The translations under genes were made by a program, and so were the position numbers. A stretch of 64,000 bases of DNA from JALYZC01 sp963725645. Lineage in GTDB: Bacteria > Actinomycetota > Thermoleophilia > Solirubrobacterales > Solirubrobacteraceae. The stretch covers positions 1,054,001 to 1,118,000 of the forward strand of contig CAVRZD010000002.1 of NCBI GenBank assembly GCA_963725645.1. Reading direction: 5' to 3'. The notes beneath the pieces were generated by a model. That model saw only the letters and a program-made list of their open reading frames with translations, ran no database searches and was not told where the DNA came from. Below are positions 49,860 through 58,131 of the stretch, piece by piece. The first letter of the stretch is position 1. Each line of letters opens with the position of its first letter.

Positions 49860-50750
49860 TCAGACCGGCAGCGGACGCTCGGCCGCCGCCGGCTCGGGCA
49901 CCAGGTCGGGATGCAGCAGGTGGCCGAGCATCTCGAGGCCGTCCACGAGTCGCGGGCCGGGGCGCGAGAAGTACGCGGCCGCGTCCACCGCGACGATTTC
50001 CCGCGCGCCGAGCGCCTCGAGGTCGGCGCGATAGCCCTCGGCCTCCTCCAGTGCACGCGCGGCGTCGTAGCCGCACGGCATCACCACCACCACCTCCGGC
50101 TCGCTCGCGGCGACCTCCTGCCACTCCGCCGTGCGCGAGCGCTCGCCGGCGAGGCCCAGGGCGTCCTCGCCGCCGGCGTACTCGATCAGCTGCGGCGTCC
50201 AGTGGCCGGCGACGAACACGGGGTCCAGCCACTCGAGCGCGGCGACGCGCGGCCGTGGCGCGTCGCGCACCGCGAGGCGCACCCGGTCGATCCGCCGCGA
50301 GGTTTCGTGCACGAGCGCGACGCCCGCATCGCGGCGGTCCGTCGCCTCCGCGAGCGTGCGCACGGTCCCCAGGACCTCGCCGAACGTGTTGGGGTCGAGT
50401 GAGATCACCTGTGGCGGCTCGTCCATGCGCTCGGCGACGGCGACCACGTCGTCATACGACACCGCGCAGACCTCGCACACCGCCTGCGTCACGATCAGGT
50501 CCGGCTCGAGCTCGGTCAGGTGCTCCTCGTCGAGCGCGTAGATCGCCTCGCCGCGCTCCGTGCGCTCGCGCACCGCGGCATCGATCTGCCGTGCGCTGAG
50601 CCCCGGCTCGAGCACGTCGCTCGTGACGCGCGGGAGCTGGAGCGCGTCGAGCGGGTAGTCGCACTCGTGCGTGACGGCGATAACCTCGTCGCCGAGCCCG
50701 AGCGCGAAGAGCAGCTCGGTCGCCGAGGGTACGAGGGACACGATCCGCAC
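49860..50750 (-). CDS. Cobalamin-binding periplasmic-binding-like protein, BtuF-type, without signal peptide
   Basis: A 296-aa protein of the BtuF fold: RIVSLVPSATELLFALGLGDEVIAVTHECDYP at the start, ALDEEHLTELEPDLIVTQAVCEVCAVSYDDV, RVAALEWLDPVFVAGHWTPQLIEYAGG and VVVMPCGYDAARALEE. The CEVCAVSY segment is typical of the cytoplasmic 'cobalamin-binding' subgroup. No signal peptide or lipobox is present and no ABC transporter genes adjoin, so transport is uncertain. ATG 50750 is only 12 bp from the divergent pterin dehydratase ATG. Confidence 0.85.
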   Translation of the reverse strand: MRIVSLVPSATELLFALGLGDEVIAVTHECDYPLDALQLPRVTSDVLEPGLSARQIDAAVRERTERGEAIYALDEEHLTELEPDLIVTQAVCEVCAVSYDDVVAVAERMDEPPQVISLDPNTFGEVLGTVRTLAEATDRRDAGVALVHETSRRIDRVRLAVRDAPRPRVAALEWLDPVFVAGHWTPQLIEYAGGEDALGLAGERSRTAEWQEVAASEPEVVVVMPCGYDAARALEEAEGYRADLEALGAREIVAVDAAAYFSRPGPRLVDGLEMLGHLLHPDLVPEPAAAERPLPV

Positions 50751-50762
50751 GGGAGAAACGAT

Positions 50763-51041
50763 ATGGAACTACTGAGTGACGAGCAGATCGCCGAACACCT
50801 TTCGGCCAGCGAATGGGCACGCGAGGGCGACGAGATCGTGCGGGAGTGGAAGTTCGAGAACTTCGCCCGGGCGATGGAGTTCGTCAACGCCGTCGCCGAG
50901 GTGGCCGAGGGCGCGAACCACCACCCCGACATCCTGCTGCACGGCTGGAACCGGGTCCGCCTGTCGGTCACGAACCACTCGGCGGGAGGCCTGACCACGG
51001 CCGATTTTCAGCTCGCGGGCGCCGTCGACGGCCTCGCCTGA
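50763..51041 (+). CDS. 4a-hydroxytetrahydrobiopterin dehydratase (PCD/DCoH)
   Basis: A 92-aa pterin-4a-carbinolamine dehydratase. The active-site region EVAEGANHHPDILLHGWNRVRLSVTNHSAGGLTTADFQLAGAVD contains the conserved His-His and the later His-Asp-type pattern. In bacteria without aromatic hydroxylases these proteins may serve molybdopterin or other pterin chemistry. ATG 50763 lies after ATACG-type sequence without a clear ribosome site. Confidence 0.92.
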   Translation: MELLSDEQIAEHLSASEWAREGDEIVREWKFENFARAMEFVNAVAEVAEGANHHPDILLHGWNRVRLSVTNHSAGGLTTADFQLAGAVDGLA

Positions 51042-51093
51042 CTCATCCCGGCCCCCCGTGGCCAGACCGCACGAGCCTGGCCGCGGTTGGCGC

Positions 51094-51122
51094 TTGAACA
51101 CCGTTTCACTGACCGCTAGCGT
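51094..51122 (+). promoter_or_regulatory. Promoter TTGAAC-17-TAGCGT
   Basis: TTGAAC (51094-51099) and TAGCGT (51117-51122) are spaced 17 bp apart. The -10 ends 9 nt before ATG 51132. This is the clearest complete promoter of the leaderless set. Confidence 0.6.
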
Positions 51123-51131
51123 TCATTTGCA

Positions 51132-51806
51132 ATGGCAGGGGCGGCAGGGACGCGCGCCGGACACGCGGCGCTCATCGAGGACATCACGCGGCGCGGCTTC
51201 CTGCGCCGTACGAGCGTGCTCGGCCTCAGCGCTCTGGTGGCCTCCGCCGTGCCGTACGCGCAGCGCCTGCTCGACCCGCCGGCCGCTCTCGCCGACGTCA
51301 ACCTGCTCGACGGGACGATGCAGGCCTTCGCCGACACCATCCTTCCGGGGCGCAAGGTGCTCGAGACGGACCTCGGCAACCAGGTGCACCCGCTCGCGAT
51401 CGCCGGGGTCGACTCGCTGCCCGGCGCGGTCGAGGCGGACGCACTCGCGCTCTTTCACCACCCGCTGATCGGCTTCGACGCGCTCGAGCCGGCGCTGCTG
51501 GCCGACCTGTCCGCGCGCTCGCTGCCGCTCGGCGCCGACTTCCTCGACCTGCCGTTCGACAAGCGCGTGGCCGTGTTGACGGGCGGGCTGGACTTCGACA
51601 ACCCGTCGCGCGTCGTGTGGGAGGCCGCCGCCGCGGTCCCGTTCACGGCGTTCTGCGCGGCCGCCCTGATCCGCAACGCCACGGCGGCGAAGGCGTCGGG
51701 CTACCACGTGATGGGGCTCCCGGGCATCGCGCCGAACGGCTACCGCGACTTCAGCTATGGCAAGCGGCTCTCCCGCGAGCGCACGAGGAAGGGGTACCTC
51801 CCGTAA
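51132..51806 (+). CDS. Tat-exported gluconate 2-dehydrogenase subunit 3-like protein (DUF5987-type)
   Basis: A 224-aa protein with a twin-arginine signal (DITRRGFLRRTSVLGLSALVASAVPYA, RRGFLRR) and a helical domain (MQAFADTILPGRKVLETDLGNQVHPLAIAGVD...FDALEPALLADLSARSLP). Such subunits accompany GMC oxidoreductases and may be needed for their export. The stop overlaps the ATG of the GMC gene (TAATG), so the two form a complex-coding pair. Confidence 0.85.
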   Translation: MAGAAGTRAGHAALIEDITRRGFLRRTSVLGLSALVASAVPYAQRLLDPPAALADVNLLDGTMQAFADTILPGRKVLETDLGNQVHPLAIAGVDSLPGAVEADALALFHHPLIGFDALEPALLADLSARSLPLGADFLDLPFDKRVAVLTGGLDFDNPSRVVWEAAAAVPFTAFCAAALIRNATAAKASGYHVMGLPGIAPNGYRDFSYGKRLSRERTRKGYLP

Positions 51807-53575
51807 TGGCCGAGCGCGTCGACGTCCTCATCTGCGGGTCCGGCTTCGGCGGCTCGATCACCGCGTTCCGGCTCGCCGAGCTCTACCACGCAGCAGGGGC
51901 CGATCCGCGCAACATCGTCGTGCTCGAACGGGGCCAGCGCTACAAGCACACCGAGTTCCGGCAATCGATGGACGTCGAGCACCTCTCCGACGTCTACAAC
52001 CTGATCCAGGGCCAGGGGGCGCAGATCGTGGTCGCGAACGCGCTCGGCGGCGGGTCGAACCTGTACCTTGCCGCCTCGCTCCGCGCGCCGACCGAGACCT
52101 TCGAGCGGCGCGACCGCCGCCCCGGCGACGGCCCGGAGCGCCGCATGTGGCCGGCCAAGCTGTCGCGGCGCGCGCTCGATCCGTACTACGCGCGCGCCGA
52201 GGCGGGGCTGCGGGTCAACCAACCGGGCTGGAAGGACGTGTCGAAGTCCGGCGGGCTGTGGGCGGCGACGCTGGCGGCCGCCGGCCACAGCTGCGACCGC
52301 GTGCCGGTGGCCATCTCGCCGAAGCGCTGCGTCAACGCGAAGTGGTGCCACACCGGGTGCGTCTTCGGCGCCAAGAACTCGCTGATCACCAACTACCTGC
52401 CCAGCGCCGAGCGCCTCGGCGTGCGGGTACGGCCGAACTTCCAGGTGGAGTCGGTGCGCCAGTCCTCGGCGCGCCCGTATCGCTTCATCGTGACGGTCTC
52501 GCCGATGGACAATGGCGGTGCGAACCCGACGCGCCAGCCCTCCGGCGCCAAGCAGGAGATCGAGTGCAAGGCGCTCGTGCTCTCCACGGGCGCGATGGGC
52601 AACGCGCCCATCCTCATGCGCTCGCAGAACGACCTCCCCGGCCTGTCGAAGGAGGTCGGCAAGCACCTCGGCGTCAACGGCGACCACGTCGCGGCGATCG
52701 AGTACGACCCGGCGAAGGTCCGCCAGCTCCTGCGCCTGCCCGGCTACGCGGACTTCCACAAGGGCAAGCCGATCACGACCATGACCTACGACTTCTGGGT
52801 CGGCCGGCGCGACCACTCCTACGACGGCACCCGCTTCAACCTGCAGGAGATCTTCCTCTCGTCGCTGACGAACTTCCTCTACGACGACGGCCGCGACCCG
52901 CCCGGCGACCCGTCCTGGTGGGGCGTCCAGAAGAAGCAGGCGGTCGCCCATTGGGCCAACCGCATCGAGCTGCTCGCGATGGTCGAGGACACCCACGACG
53001 GGCAGTTCTACGGCGTGCCGCCGACCGGCGGCGGGGCCGTCCGGCCGAATGCCGGCCCGGTCGCCATCGGGACGTTCAACTACGCGCTCTCCGAGCAGTC
53101 CGTCGCGGTGCGCGAGGCGGCCAACGCCGCGATGAAGAAGATCGCCGAGCGCCGCGGCCTGGGGCGTTTCATGGCGCTGACGGAGACCGAGGGCGCCTAC
53201 GCCTCGCATCCCCTGGGGGGCTGCCGCATGGCGCAGTCGCCCGACCTCGGCGTGACCGACGACACCGGCGCCGTGTACGGCTACGAGGGGCTGTTCTGCA
53301 TCGACTCGTCGATCATCCCGACGTCGCTCGGCGTCAACCCGTCGCTGACGATCGCCGCCGTCAGCGAGCGGGCCGCCGACGCGCTCGTGATCCGCGGCGC
53401 CGGCCTCGGGCTGCCGGCCCGCCCGGCCGGCTTCCGCCCCGGCATCCCGAACGAGATCGTGGGTGAACGGGTCGTGCCGACGCTTCCCGCCGCGGCGCCG
53501 AGGAAGCGCCGGAAGAAGAAGCCGGTGAGGAAGAGGCGGGCGCGACGCCGCGTGCGTCGCACGACGCGGCGCTGA
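51806..53575 (+). CDS. GMC-family FAD-dependent oxidoreductase
   Basis: A 589-aa FAD enzyme. It has the dinucleotide site VDVLICGSGFGGSITAFRLAELY, the FAD loop VVANALGGGSNLYLAASLRAP, and the C-terminal ASHPLGGCRMAQSP...GLFCIDSSIIPTSLGVNPSLTIAAVSERA typical of GMC/cholesterol oxidase-like enzymes. Residues 560-589 are a very basic tail (RKRRKKKPVRKRRARRRVRRTTRR), unusual for the family. It lacks its own export signal and probably rides with the Tat subunit upstream. The substrate, an alcohol, is unknown. Confidence 0.92.
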   Translation: MAERVDVLICGSGFGGSITAFRLAELYHAAGADPRNIVVLERGQRYKHTEFRQSMDVEHLSDVYNLIQGQGAQIVVANALGGGSNLYLAASLRAPTETFERRDRRPGDGPERRMWPAKLSRRALDPYYARAEAGLRVNQPGWKDVSKSGGLWAATLAAAGHSCDRVPVAISPKRCVNAKWCHTGCVFGAKNSLITNYLPSAERLGVRVRPNFQVESVRQSSARPYRFIVTVSPMDNGGANPTRQPSGAKQEIECKALVLSTGAMGNAPILMRSQNDLPGLSKEVGKHLGVNGDHVAAIEYDPAKVRQLLRLPGYADFHKGKPITTMTYDFWVGRRDHSYDGTRFNLQEIFLSSLTNFLYDDGRDPPGDPSWWGVQKKQAVAHWANRIELLAMVEDTHDGQFYGVPPTGGGAVRPNAGPVAIGTFNYALSEQSVAVREAANAAMKKIAERRGLGRFMALTETEGAYASHPLGGCRMAQSPDLGVTDDTGAVYGYEGLFCIDSSIIPTSLGVNPSLTIAAVSERAADALVIRGAGLGLPARPAGFRPGIPNEIVGERVVPTLPAAAPRKRRKKKPVRKRRARRRVRRTTRR

Positions 53576-53668
53576 TCAGCGCGCGAGCGCGGCCGGTCGA
53601 GGCGGCCGGCTGAGGCGCCGTCCTGTTCGCCGCCGGGCACCGGTGGTACCGTTCGCCGCGTCGCCTCG

Positions 53669-53743
53669 ATGAACGACGACGACCTTCCTCGAAGTAGCGG
53701 CGGTGGACCCGCCCCGGCGCCGCCTGGAGTGACGAGCGCTTGA
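53669..53743 (+). CDS. Possible 24-aa leader peptide coupled to the CNNM gene
   Basis: ATG 53669 opens a 24-codon frame (MNDDDLPRSSGGG...GVTSA) whose TGA overlaps the TTG start of the CNNM gene by 4 nt (TTGA). TACCGT lies 16 nt before the ATG. Coupled translation would help the weak TTG. The peptide has no recognisable motif, so the evidence is positional only. Confidence 0.3.
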   Translation: MNDDDLPRSSGGGPAPAPPGVTSA

Positions 53744-55038
53744 CCGCACTGCTCCTTCTCGCGGTGCTCGTCCTGGTGCTGATCAACGGCTTCTTCGTGG
53801 CCGCCGAGTTCGCGCTTGTGCGTGCGCGGCGCGGCCGGGTCGAGCAGATGGTCGAGGAAGGGCTCTCCGGTTCCCGTGCCGCGCTCGACGAGCTCGACGA
53901 CATCACCGAGTACCTCTCGGCCTGTCAGCTCGGGATCACGCTCGCTTCGATCGGCATCGGCTTCCTCGGCGAGCCCGCTGTGGCCACGCTGTTCGAGCCG
54001 TTGTTCGGCAGCTTTTCCCACGGGGTCGCGGTCGCGGTCAGCGTGGTCATCGCCTACCTGCTCGTCACGGGCCTGCACATCACCGTGGGCGAACAGGTCC
54101 CGAAGGTGCTCGCCATCCAGCGGGCCGACAGCATGATCCGGCGCATCTCGCATCCGCTGCGGGTGTTCCGCACCGTGCTGCGCCCGGGCGTGAAGCTGCT
54201 CAACGCCATCTCCAACGGCATCCTGCGGCTGTTCGGCATCCGCGGAGAGGACATCGGCGAGTCCGACGCCGGATCGCCCGACGAGCTCAAGCTGATCATC
54301 TCCGAGTCGCTCGAGGTCGGCCATCTCGACCCCGGCGAGGCCGGGATGCTGACCGGCGTCTTCCACCTCCACGAGCAGGCGGCGCGCCAGGTGATGACCC
54401 CGATCCCGGCGGTCGTGACGGTCGACGTCTCCTCCGACGTCAAGGCCGCGCTCGAGCGCTGCATCTCGACCGGGCACACGCGCCTGCTGGCGATCGAGGA
54501 CGAGAATGCCGATCGCGTACGCGGGATCGTCCACGCCAACCGCCTCGCCCGCGCGCTGATGGAGGCGGGCGAGCACGCGCCGGTCGAGCCGCTGGTCCGC
54601 GACGCCCCGATCGTCCCCGAGACCAAGCCGCTCGACGACCTCCTGGCCGAGCTGCAGCGCGAGCGCACGGAGATGGCCGTCGTCGTCGACGAGTACGGCC
54701 GCGTCGCGGGGATCATCACACTCGAGGACATCATCGAGGAGGTGGTGGGCGAGATCGAGGACGAGACCGACCCGGCCGCCGGCGCCGTGCGGCGGCTCGC
54801 CAACGGCGACTGGTACGTGCGCGGCGAGGTGGCGATCACCGACCTGCTCGACTACGGCCTGGAACTGCCGGTCGACACCGACGCCTACAACTCGGTCGGC
54901 GGCTTCGTGTTCGCCACGCTCGGGCGGCTGCCGCGGCGCGGCGACAGCATCAGCGCCAACGGCTACTCCATCCGGGTCGAGGCCGTGCGCGAGAACCGCA
55001 TCGAGGCGGTGCGCATTCGCGAGCGCCCCCCCGCTTGA
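53740..55038 (+). CDS. CNNM/HlyC-family (hemolysin-like) CBS-domain transporter
   Basis: A 432-aa membrane protein. An N-terminal DUF21/CNNM domain (LLLLAVLVLVLINGFFVAAEFALVRARRGRVEQM, ACQLGITLASIGIGFLGEPAVA, LHITVGEQVPKVLAIQ) is followed by a CBS pair (VMTPIPAVVTVDVSSDVKAALERCI..., EMAVVVDEYGRVAGIITLEDIIEEVVGEIEDE) and a C-terminal CorC/HlyC domain. Relatives export or sense Mg2+/Co2+. TTG 53740 overlaps the stop of a possible 24-codon leader ORF, and GGAG lies 10 nt upstream. Confidence 0.9.
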   Translation: MTALLLLAVLVLVLINGFFVAAEFALVRARRGRVEQMVEEGLSGSRAALDELDDITEYLSACQLGITLASIGIGFLGEPAVATLFEPLFGSFSHGVAVAVSVVIAYLLVTGLHITVGEQVPKVLAIQRADSMIRRISHPLRVFRTVLRPGVKLLNAISNGILRLFGIRGEDIGESDAGSPDELKLIISESLEVGHLDPGEAGMLTGVFHLHEQAARQVMTPIPAVVTVDVSSDVKAALERCISTGHTRLLAIEDENADRVRGIVHANRLARALMEAGEHAPVEPLVRDAPIVPETKPLDDLLAELQRERTEMAVVVDEYGRVAGIITLEDIIEEVVGEIEDETDPAAGAVRRLANGDWYVRGEVAITDLLDYGLELPVDTDAYNSVGGFVFATLGRLPRRGDSISANGYSIRVEAVRENRIEAVRIRERPPA

Positions 55039-55197
55039 GCCGAATGGCGCAAGTTCGCCGCCGCTGGTACGTTTCGGATGTCACGACCGCCGAGCGCGCG
55101 CGCGCGCGTGTGTGTGCGGCCGGCTGGTCGGTGGAGTGACTTCGGCGGTTGACCGAGGGGAGAGGACGGTGGGCCAGAGCCCACCGGAGCGTTAAAT

Positions 55198-55228
55198 GCG
55201 ACCGGCCCGCGGGAGACGGGCCGGTCGC
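55198..55228 (+). terminator. Terminator hairpin after the CNNM gene
   Basis: GCGACCGGCCCG (55198-55209) pairs perfectly with CGGGCCGGTCGC (55217-55228), a 12-bp stem with a 7-nt loop, 160 nt after the stop. Confidence 0.7.
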
Positions 55229-55252
55229 GTGCTTCTGGGAGGAGGTGCTGCT

Positions 55253-55315
55253 ATGAGGTGCGTCGCGCAAGGGAGTATCGAGAGCACACCTCAAGCAGCC
55301 CTAAAAGGTCCGTGA
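55253..55315 (+). CDS. Possible 20-aa microprotein
   Basis: ATG 55253 is preceded at 7-nt spacing by a very strong ribosome site (GGGAGGAGG, 55238-55246). The frame MRCVAQGSIESTPQAALKGP ends at TGA 55315. It lies between the CNNM terminator and the convergent dehydrogenase gene. No promoter is certain and there is no homology, so the ribosome site is the only evidence. Confidence 0.3.
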   Translation: MRCVAQGSIESTPQAALKGP

Positions 55316-55332
55316 GCGATTTCTGACAGCGC

Positions 55333-56118
55333 TCACTCGTAGGTGTGAAACCCGCGCCCGGCCTTGCGCCCCAGCGCGCCGTCGGCGACCAAGTCGCGCA
55401 CGCGGGCGGGGACGTGGACGTCGATCTGCTCGGCGATCGCGACGGCGACGTCGAGGCCGACGAGGTCGAGCACCGCGAGCGGGCCCATCGGATGGCCTGC
55501 GCCCAGCCTCATGCAATCGTCGACGTGCGACGGCTCGAGGCCGGTGTCCTCGAGCAGGTGCACGGCGCTGAACAGGTAGGGGAACAGCAGGCGGTTGACG
55601 ACGAAGCCGGGCACGTCGGGGACCTCGACCGGCGTCTTGCCGAGCGCCTCGCACAGCGCGCGGGCCCGGGCGCGCGCCTCGGGAACGGTCGCGTCGTGGT
55701 AGACGAGCTCGACCAGCGGCATCTTCTTCACCGGCTGGAAGACGTGCAGGCCGACGAAGCGGTCGGGCCGCCCGCTCGCCGCGGCGAGGTCGGTGATCGA
55801 CAGCGACGACGTGGTGGTGGCGAGCACCGCGTCGGGGTCGAGGTGCTCGTGCAGCAGCGCGTACACGCCGGCCTTGGCCTGGCGGTCCTCGGCCACCGCC
55901 TCGACGACGAACGAGGCGTTCGCCAGCGCACCGACGTGGGTGGTCACCCGCACGTCCGGGGCCATGTCGTGCCCCGCCACGCCCCTGAGGCGCTCGCGCA
56001 TGCGCGCGGCGGAATCCTCCGAGCGCGCCCACACCACGACCTCGCCGTGCGGGGCGGCCGCGGCCGCCAGCCCGCCGGCGATCGCGCCGCTGCCCGCGAT
56101 ACCGAGTCGCTCCTCCAC
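55333..56118 (-). CDS. 3-hydroxyacyl-CoA dehydrogenase-family protein
   Basis: A 261-aa NAD-dependent dehydrogenase. Rossmann GIAGSGAIAGGLAAAAA, EAVAEDRQAKAGVYALLHEHL, TTTSSLSITDLAAASGRPDRFVGLHVFQPVKKMPLVELVYHD (catalytic His in LHVFQP), VPDVPGFVVNRLLFPYLF and GAGHPMGPLAVLDLVGLDV are all present. The likely reaction is 3-hydroxybutyryl-CoA to acetoacetyl-CoA. It diverges from the thiolase gene across a palindromic operator, which fits a shared beta-oxidation or polyhydroxyalkanoate switch. Confidence 0.92.
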   Translation of the reverse strand: MEERLGIAGSGAIAGGLAAAAAPHGEVVVWARSEDSAARMRERLRGVAGHDMAPDVRVTTHVGALANASFVVEAVAEDRQAKAGVYALLHEHLDPDAVLATTTSSLSITDLAAASGRPDRFVGLHVFQPVKKMPLVELVYHDATVPEARARARALCEALGKTPVEVPDVPGFVVNRLLFPYLFSAVHLLEDTGLEPSHVDDCMRLGAGHPMGPLAVLDLVGLDVAVAIAEQIDVHVPARVRDLVADGALGRKAGRGFHTYE

Positions 56119-56147
56119 TCCCGATCAGCCCTCCCGGTTCCTCCTAG

Positions 56148-56163
56148 TTGACTGGCCAGTCAA
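56148..56163. promoter_or_regulatory. Perfect 16-bp palindrome, TetR-type operator
   Basis: TTGACTGGCCAGTCAA is fully symmetric and lies in the 124-bp region between the divergent dehydrogenase and thiolase genes. TetR-family fatty-acid regulators (FadR/PaaR/KstR types) use similar TGAC-TGGCCA-GTCA sites. No TetR gene is in the window. Confidence 0.7.
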
Positions 56164-56242
56164 CGGGTAGACTAGAGATCGAACGATTTCCGGCGCGCGG
56201 CCGCGCGCCGACGTCGCAGACACCAACAGAGGGGTCGCAACC

Positions 56243-57415
56243 ATGGACCATAAGGCTGGCCGTGAGGTCGTGATCGTCGAGGCGGTTCGGACGCCGATCG
56301 GCCGCGGGCACAAGGAGAAGGGCTACTACAAGGACCTCCACCCGAGCAACCTGCTCTCCAAGACCTATTCCGAGGTCATCGAGCGCGCGGGTATCCCGGC
56401 CGAGGAGGTCGAGGACGTCATCACCGGCTGTGTGAACCAGTTCGGCGAGCAGGGGCTCAACGTCGGCCGCAACGCCTGGCTGGAGGCCGGCCTGCCGATC
56501 GAGACGCCGGCCACGACGGTCGACCGCCAGTGCGGCTCGGCGCAGCAGGCCGTGAACTTCGGGGCCGCGCTCGTGGCCTCGGGCGTCCACGACGTCGTGA
56601 TCGGCTCCGGCGTCGAGCACATGGGTCACATCTCCTTTGGCGACACGATGAAGACGCAGGCCGAGTTCGGCGCTGCGTTCTCGCCCGAGTTGCTGGAGAA
56701 GTACAACCTGATCCCGCAGGGCCTGAGCGCCGAGATGATCGCCGACCAGTGGGAGATCCCGCGCTCCGAGCTCGACGAGCTCGGCGTGCGCTCGCACCAG
56801 CTCGCCGCGAAGGCGACCGAGGAGGGCCGCTTCGAGCGGGAGATCGTGCCGATCTCGGTCAACGGCGACACCTTCGCCACCGATCAGGGCATCCGCCCGG
56901 ACACGTCGCTGGAGAAGCTCGCGGCGCTGAAGCCGGCGTTCAAGGAGGACGGGAAGATCACGGCGGGGAACTCCTCGCAGATCTCCGACGGCGCGGCCGC
57001 GGTGCTGCTGATGACCCCGGAGAAGGCCAAGGAGCTCGGCGTCACGCCGCGGGCCAAGATCGTCGACCAGACCACGGTCGGCGTGGACCCCGTGATCATG
57101 CTCACCGGCCCGATTCCGGCCACGCGGAAGCTGCTCGACCGCAACAAGATCAAGATCGACGACATCGACCTGATCGAGATCAACGAGGCCTTCGCGCCCG
57201 TGCTCGGGGCCTGGCGGCGCGAGCTCGAGCCCGACATGGACCGAGTGAACGTCAACGGCGGCGCGATGGCGCTCGGCCACCCGCTCGGCTCCACGGGCGC
57301 GCGGCTGATCACCACGCTGCTGCACGAGCTCGAGCGCTCCGACAAGGAGACCGGGCTCGTCACGATGTGCTGCGGCGGCGGCCTGGGGACGGGCACGCTG
57401 ATCCAGCGCGTCTAG
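56243..57415 (+). CDS. Acetyl-CoA C-acyltransferase (thiolase)
   Basis: A 390-aa thiolase. It has the nucleophilic Cys in TTVDRQCGSAQQAVNFG (about residue 93), the NEAFAP motif, GGAMALGHPLGSTGARL with the catalytic His, and CCGGGLGTG with the second Cys. Start VVIVEAVRTPIGRGHKEKGYYKD is typical. It either condenses acetyl-CoA or cleaves 3-ketoacyl-CoA; the sequence does not decide. A ribosome site AGAGGGG lies before ATG 56243. Its terminator lies inside the convergent DUF192 gene. Confidence 0.94.
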   Translation: MDHKAGREVVIVEAVRTPIGRGHKEKGYYKDLHPSNLLSKTYSEVIERAGIPAEEVEDVITGCVNQFGEQGLNVGRNAWLEAGLPIETPATTVDRQCGSAQQAVNFGAALVASGVHDVVIGSGVEHMGHISFGDTMKTQAEFGAAFSPELLEKYNLIPQGLSAEMIADQWEIPRSELDELGVRSHQLAAKATEEGRFEREIVPISVNGDTFATDQGIRPDTSLEKLAALKPAFKEDGKITAGNSSQISDGAAAVLLMTPEKAKELGVTPRAKIVDQTTVGVDPVIMLTGPIPATRKLLDRNKIKIDDIDLIEINEAFAPVLGAWRRELEPDMDRVNVNGGAMALGHPLGSTGARLITTLLHELERSDKETGLVTMCCGGGLGTGTLIQRV

Positions 57416-57801
57416 TCGACGGCACCACCGAAGGCTTGCGAGAGCGGGGCCCCGGGGGCCCCGCTCTCTCTTTCCGTCCACAGTCGGCGCTGAGCCCGAG
57501 GCGTCCCGGCGGGAAGCTCGATCACGGCGCGCGCGGCGCCGCAGGAGCGCACGCGCCGCGGCGGGACCGCCGTGTCCACTCGGACCGCGCGCCCGCGCGC
57601 GTCCAGCCACACGAGGTCGAGCGCGAAGCGCATGCCGAAGGTGTGGACCGAACGCGTGCGCGGCAGCAGCAGGCCGCACGGAGGGCGCGGGCGCAGCCAC
57701 GCCAGGCCGAGCAGTCGGCCGCGCGCGGTCGTGGCGATGCGGACCTCGATCCCGGCGACGGGGCCCGGAAGCGTCGGCAGGCGGCGCAGGCGGCGCGGCA
57801 T
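57412..57801 (-). CDS. DUF192-family protein
   Basis: A 129-aa DUF192 protein with core RLLGLAWLRPRPPCGLLLPRTRSVHTFGMRFALDLVWLDARGRAVRVDTAVPPRR and AARAVIELPAGTPRA. Family function is unknown. The C-terminus (GAPGAPLSQAFGG) is encoded by a GC-rich perfect palindrome that also forms the thiolase terminator. The two stop codons overlap by 4 bp. Confidence 0.83.
   Translation of the reverse strand: MPRRLRRLPTLPGPVAGIEVRIATTARGRLLGLAWLRPRPPCGLLLPRTRSVHTFGMRFALDLVWLDARGRAVRVDTAVPPRRVRSCGAARAVIELPAGTPRAQRRLWTERESGAPGAPLSQAFGGAVD
57440..57473 (+). terminator. Intrinsic terminator of the thiolase gene, inside the DUF192 CDS
   Basis: GAGAGCGGGGCCCC (57440-57453) and GGGGCCCCGCTCTC (57455-57468) form a 14-bp perfect stem followed on the plus strand by TCTTT. 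The stem lies 25 nt after the thiolase stop. Confidence 0.8.
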
Positions 57802-57882
57802 CGCCCGATAGAGGCGCGGCGCGGGAGCGGTTCGCCCCGGGGGCGCGTCAGACGCTGCGGGCCGGCGGCGAGCTCACGCCGA

Positions 57883-58131
57883 TCACGGGGCCGCGGCTCC
57901 GCCGCCGCCCTCGCGCTCCAGGCGCGCGACCAGCTCGTCGAGGCGGAGCTCCTCGAGCCCCTGCCCGACGGCCTCGAGCTCGCGCGCGCAGAAGTCCACG
58001 AGCTCGCGGCCCTCCTTGCAGAGGTCGAGGGTCTCGCGCAGGCCGGCCTCGCCCGAGTCCAGCCGCCGGATGATCTCCTCGATCCGCGCGCTGGCCGACT
58101 CGTACGTGCGCGCTTCGGTGTCCTCGGTCAC
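57883..58131 (-). CDS. xseB: Exodeoxyribonuclease VII small subunit
   Basis: An 82-aa XseB. The core helix-turn-helix is YESASARIEEIIRRLDSGEAGLRETLDLCKEGRELVDFCARELEAV, typical of the small subunit that binds the XseA coiled coil. GTG 58131 overlaps the xseA stop by 4 nt. The length and position after xseA are as expected. Confidence 0.95.
   Translation of the reverse strand: MTEDTEARTYESASARIEEIIRRLDSGEAGLRETLDLCKEGRELVDFCARELEAVGQGLEELRLDELVARLEREGGGGAAAP

Noticed and set aside
55096..55118. (GC)n(GT)n dinucleotide tract
   Set aside because: A short simple repeat that could form Z-DNA, but nothing nearby gives it a role.
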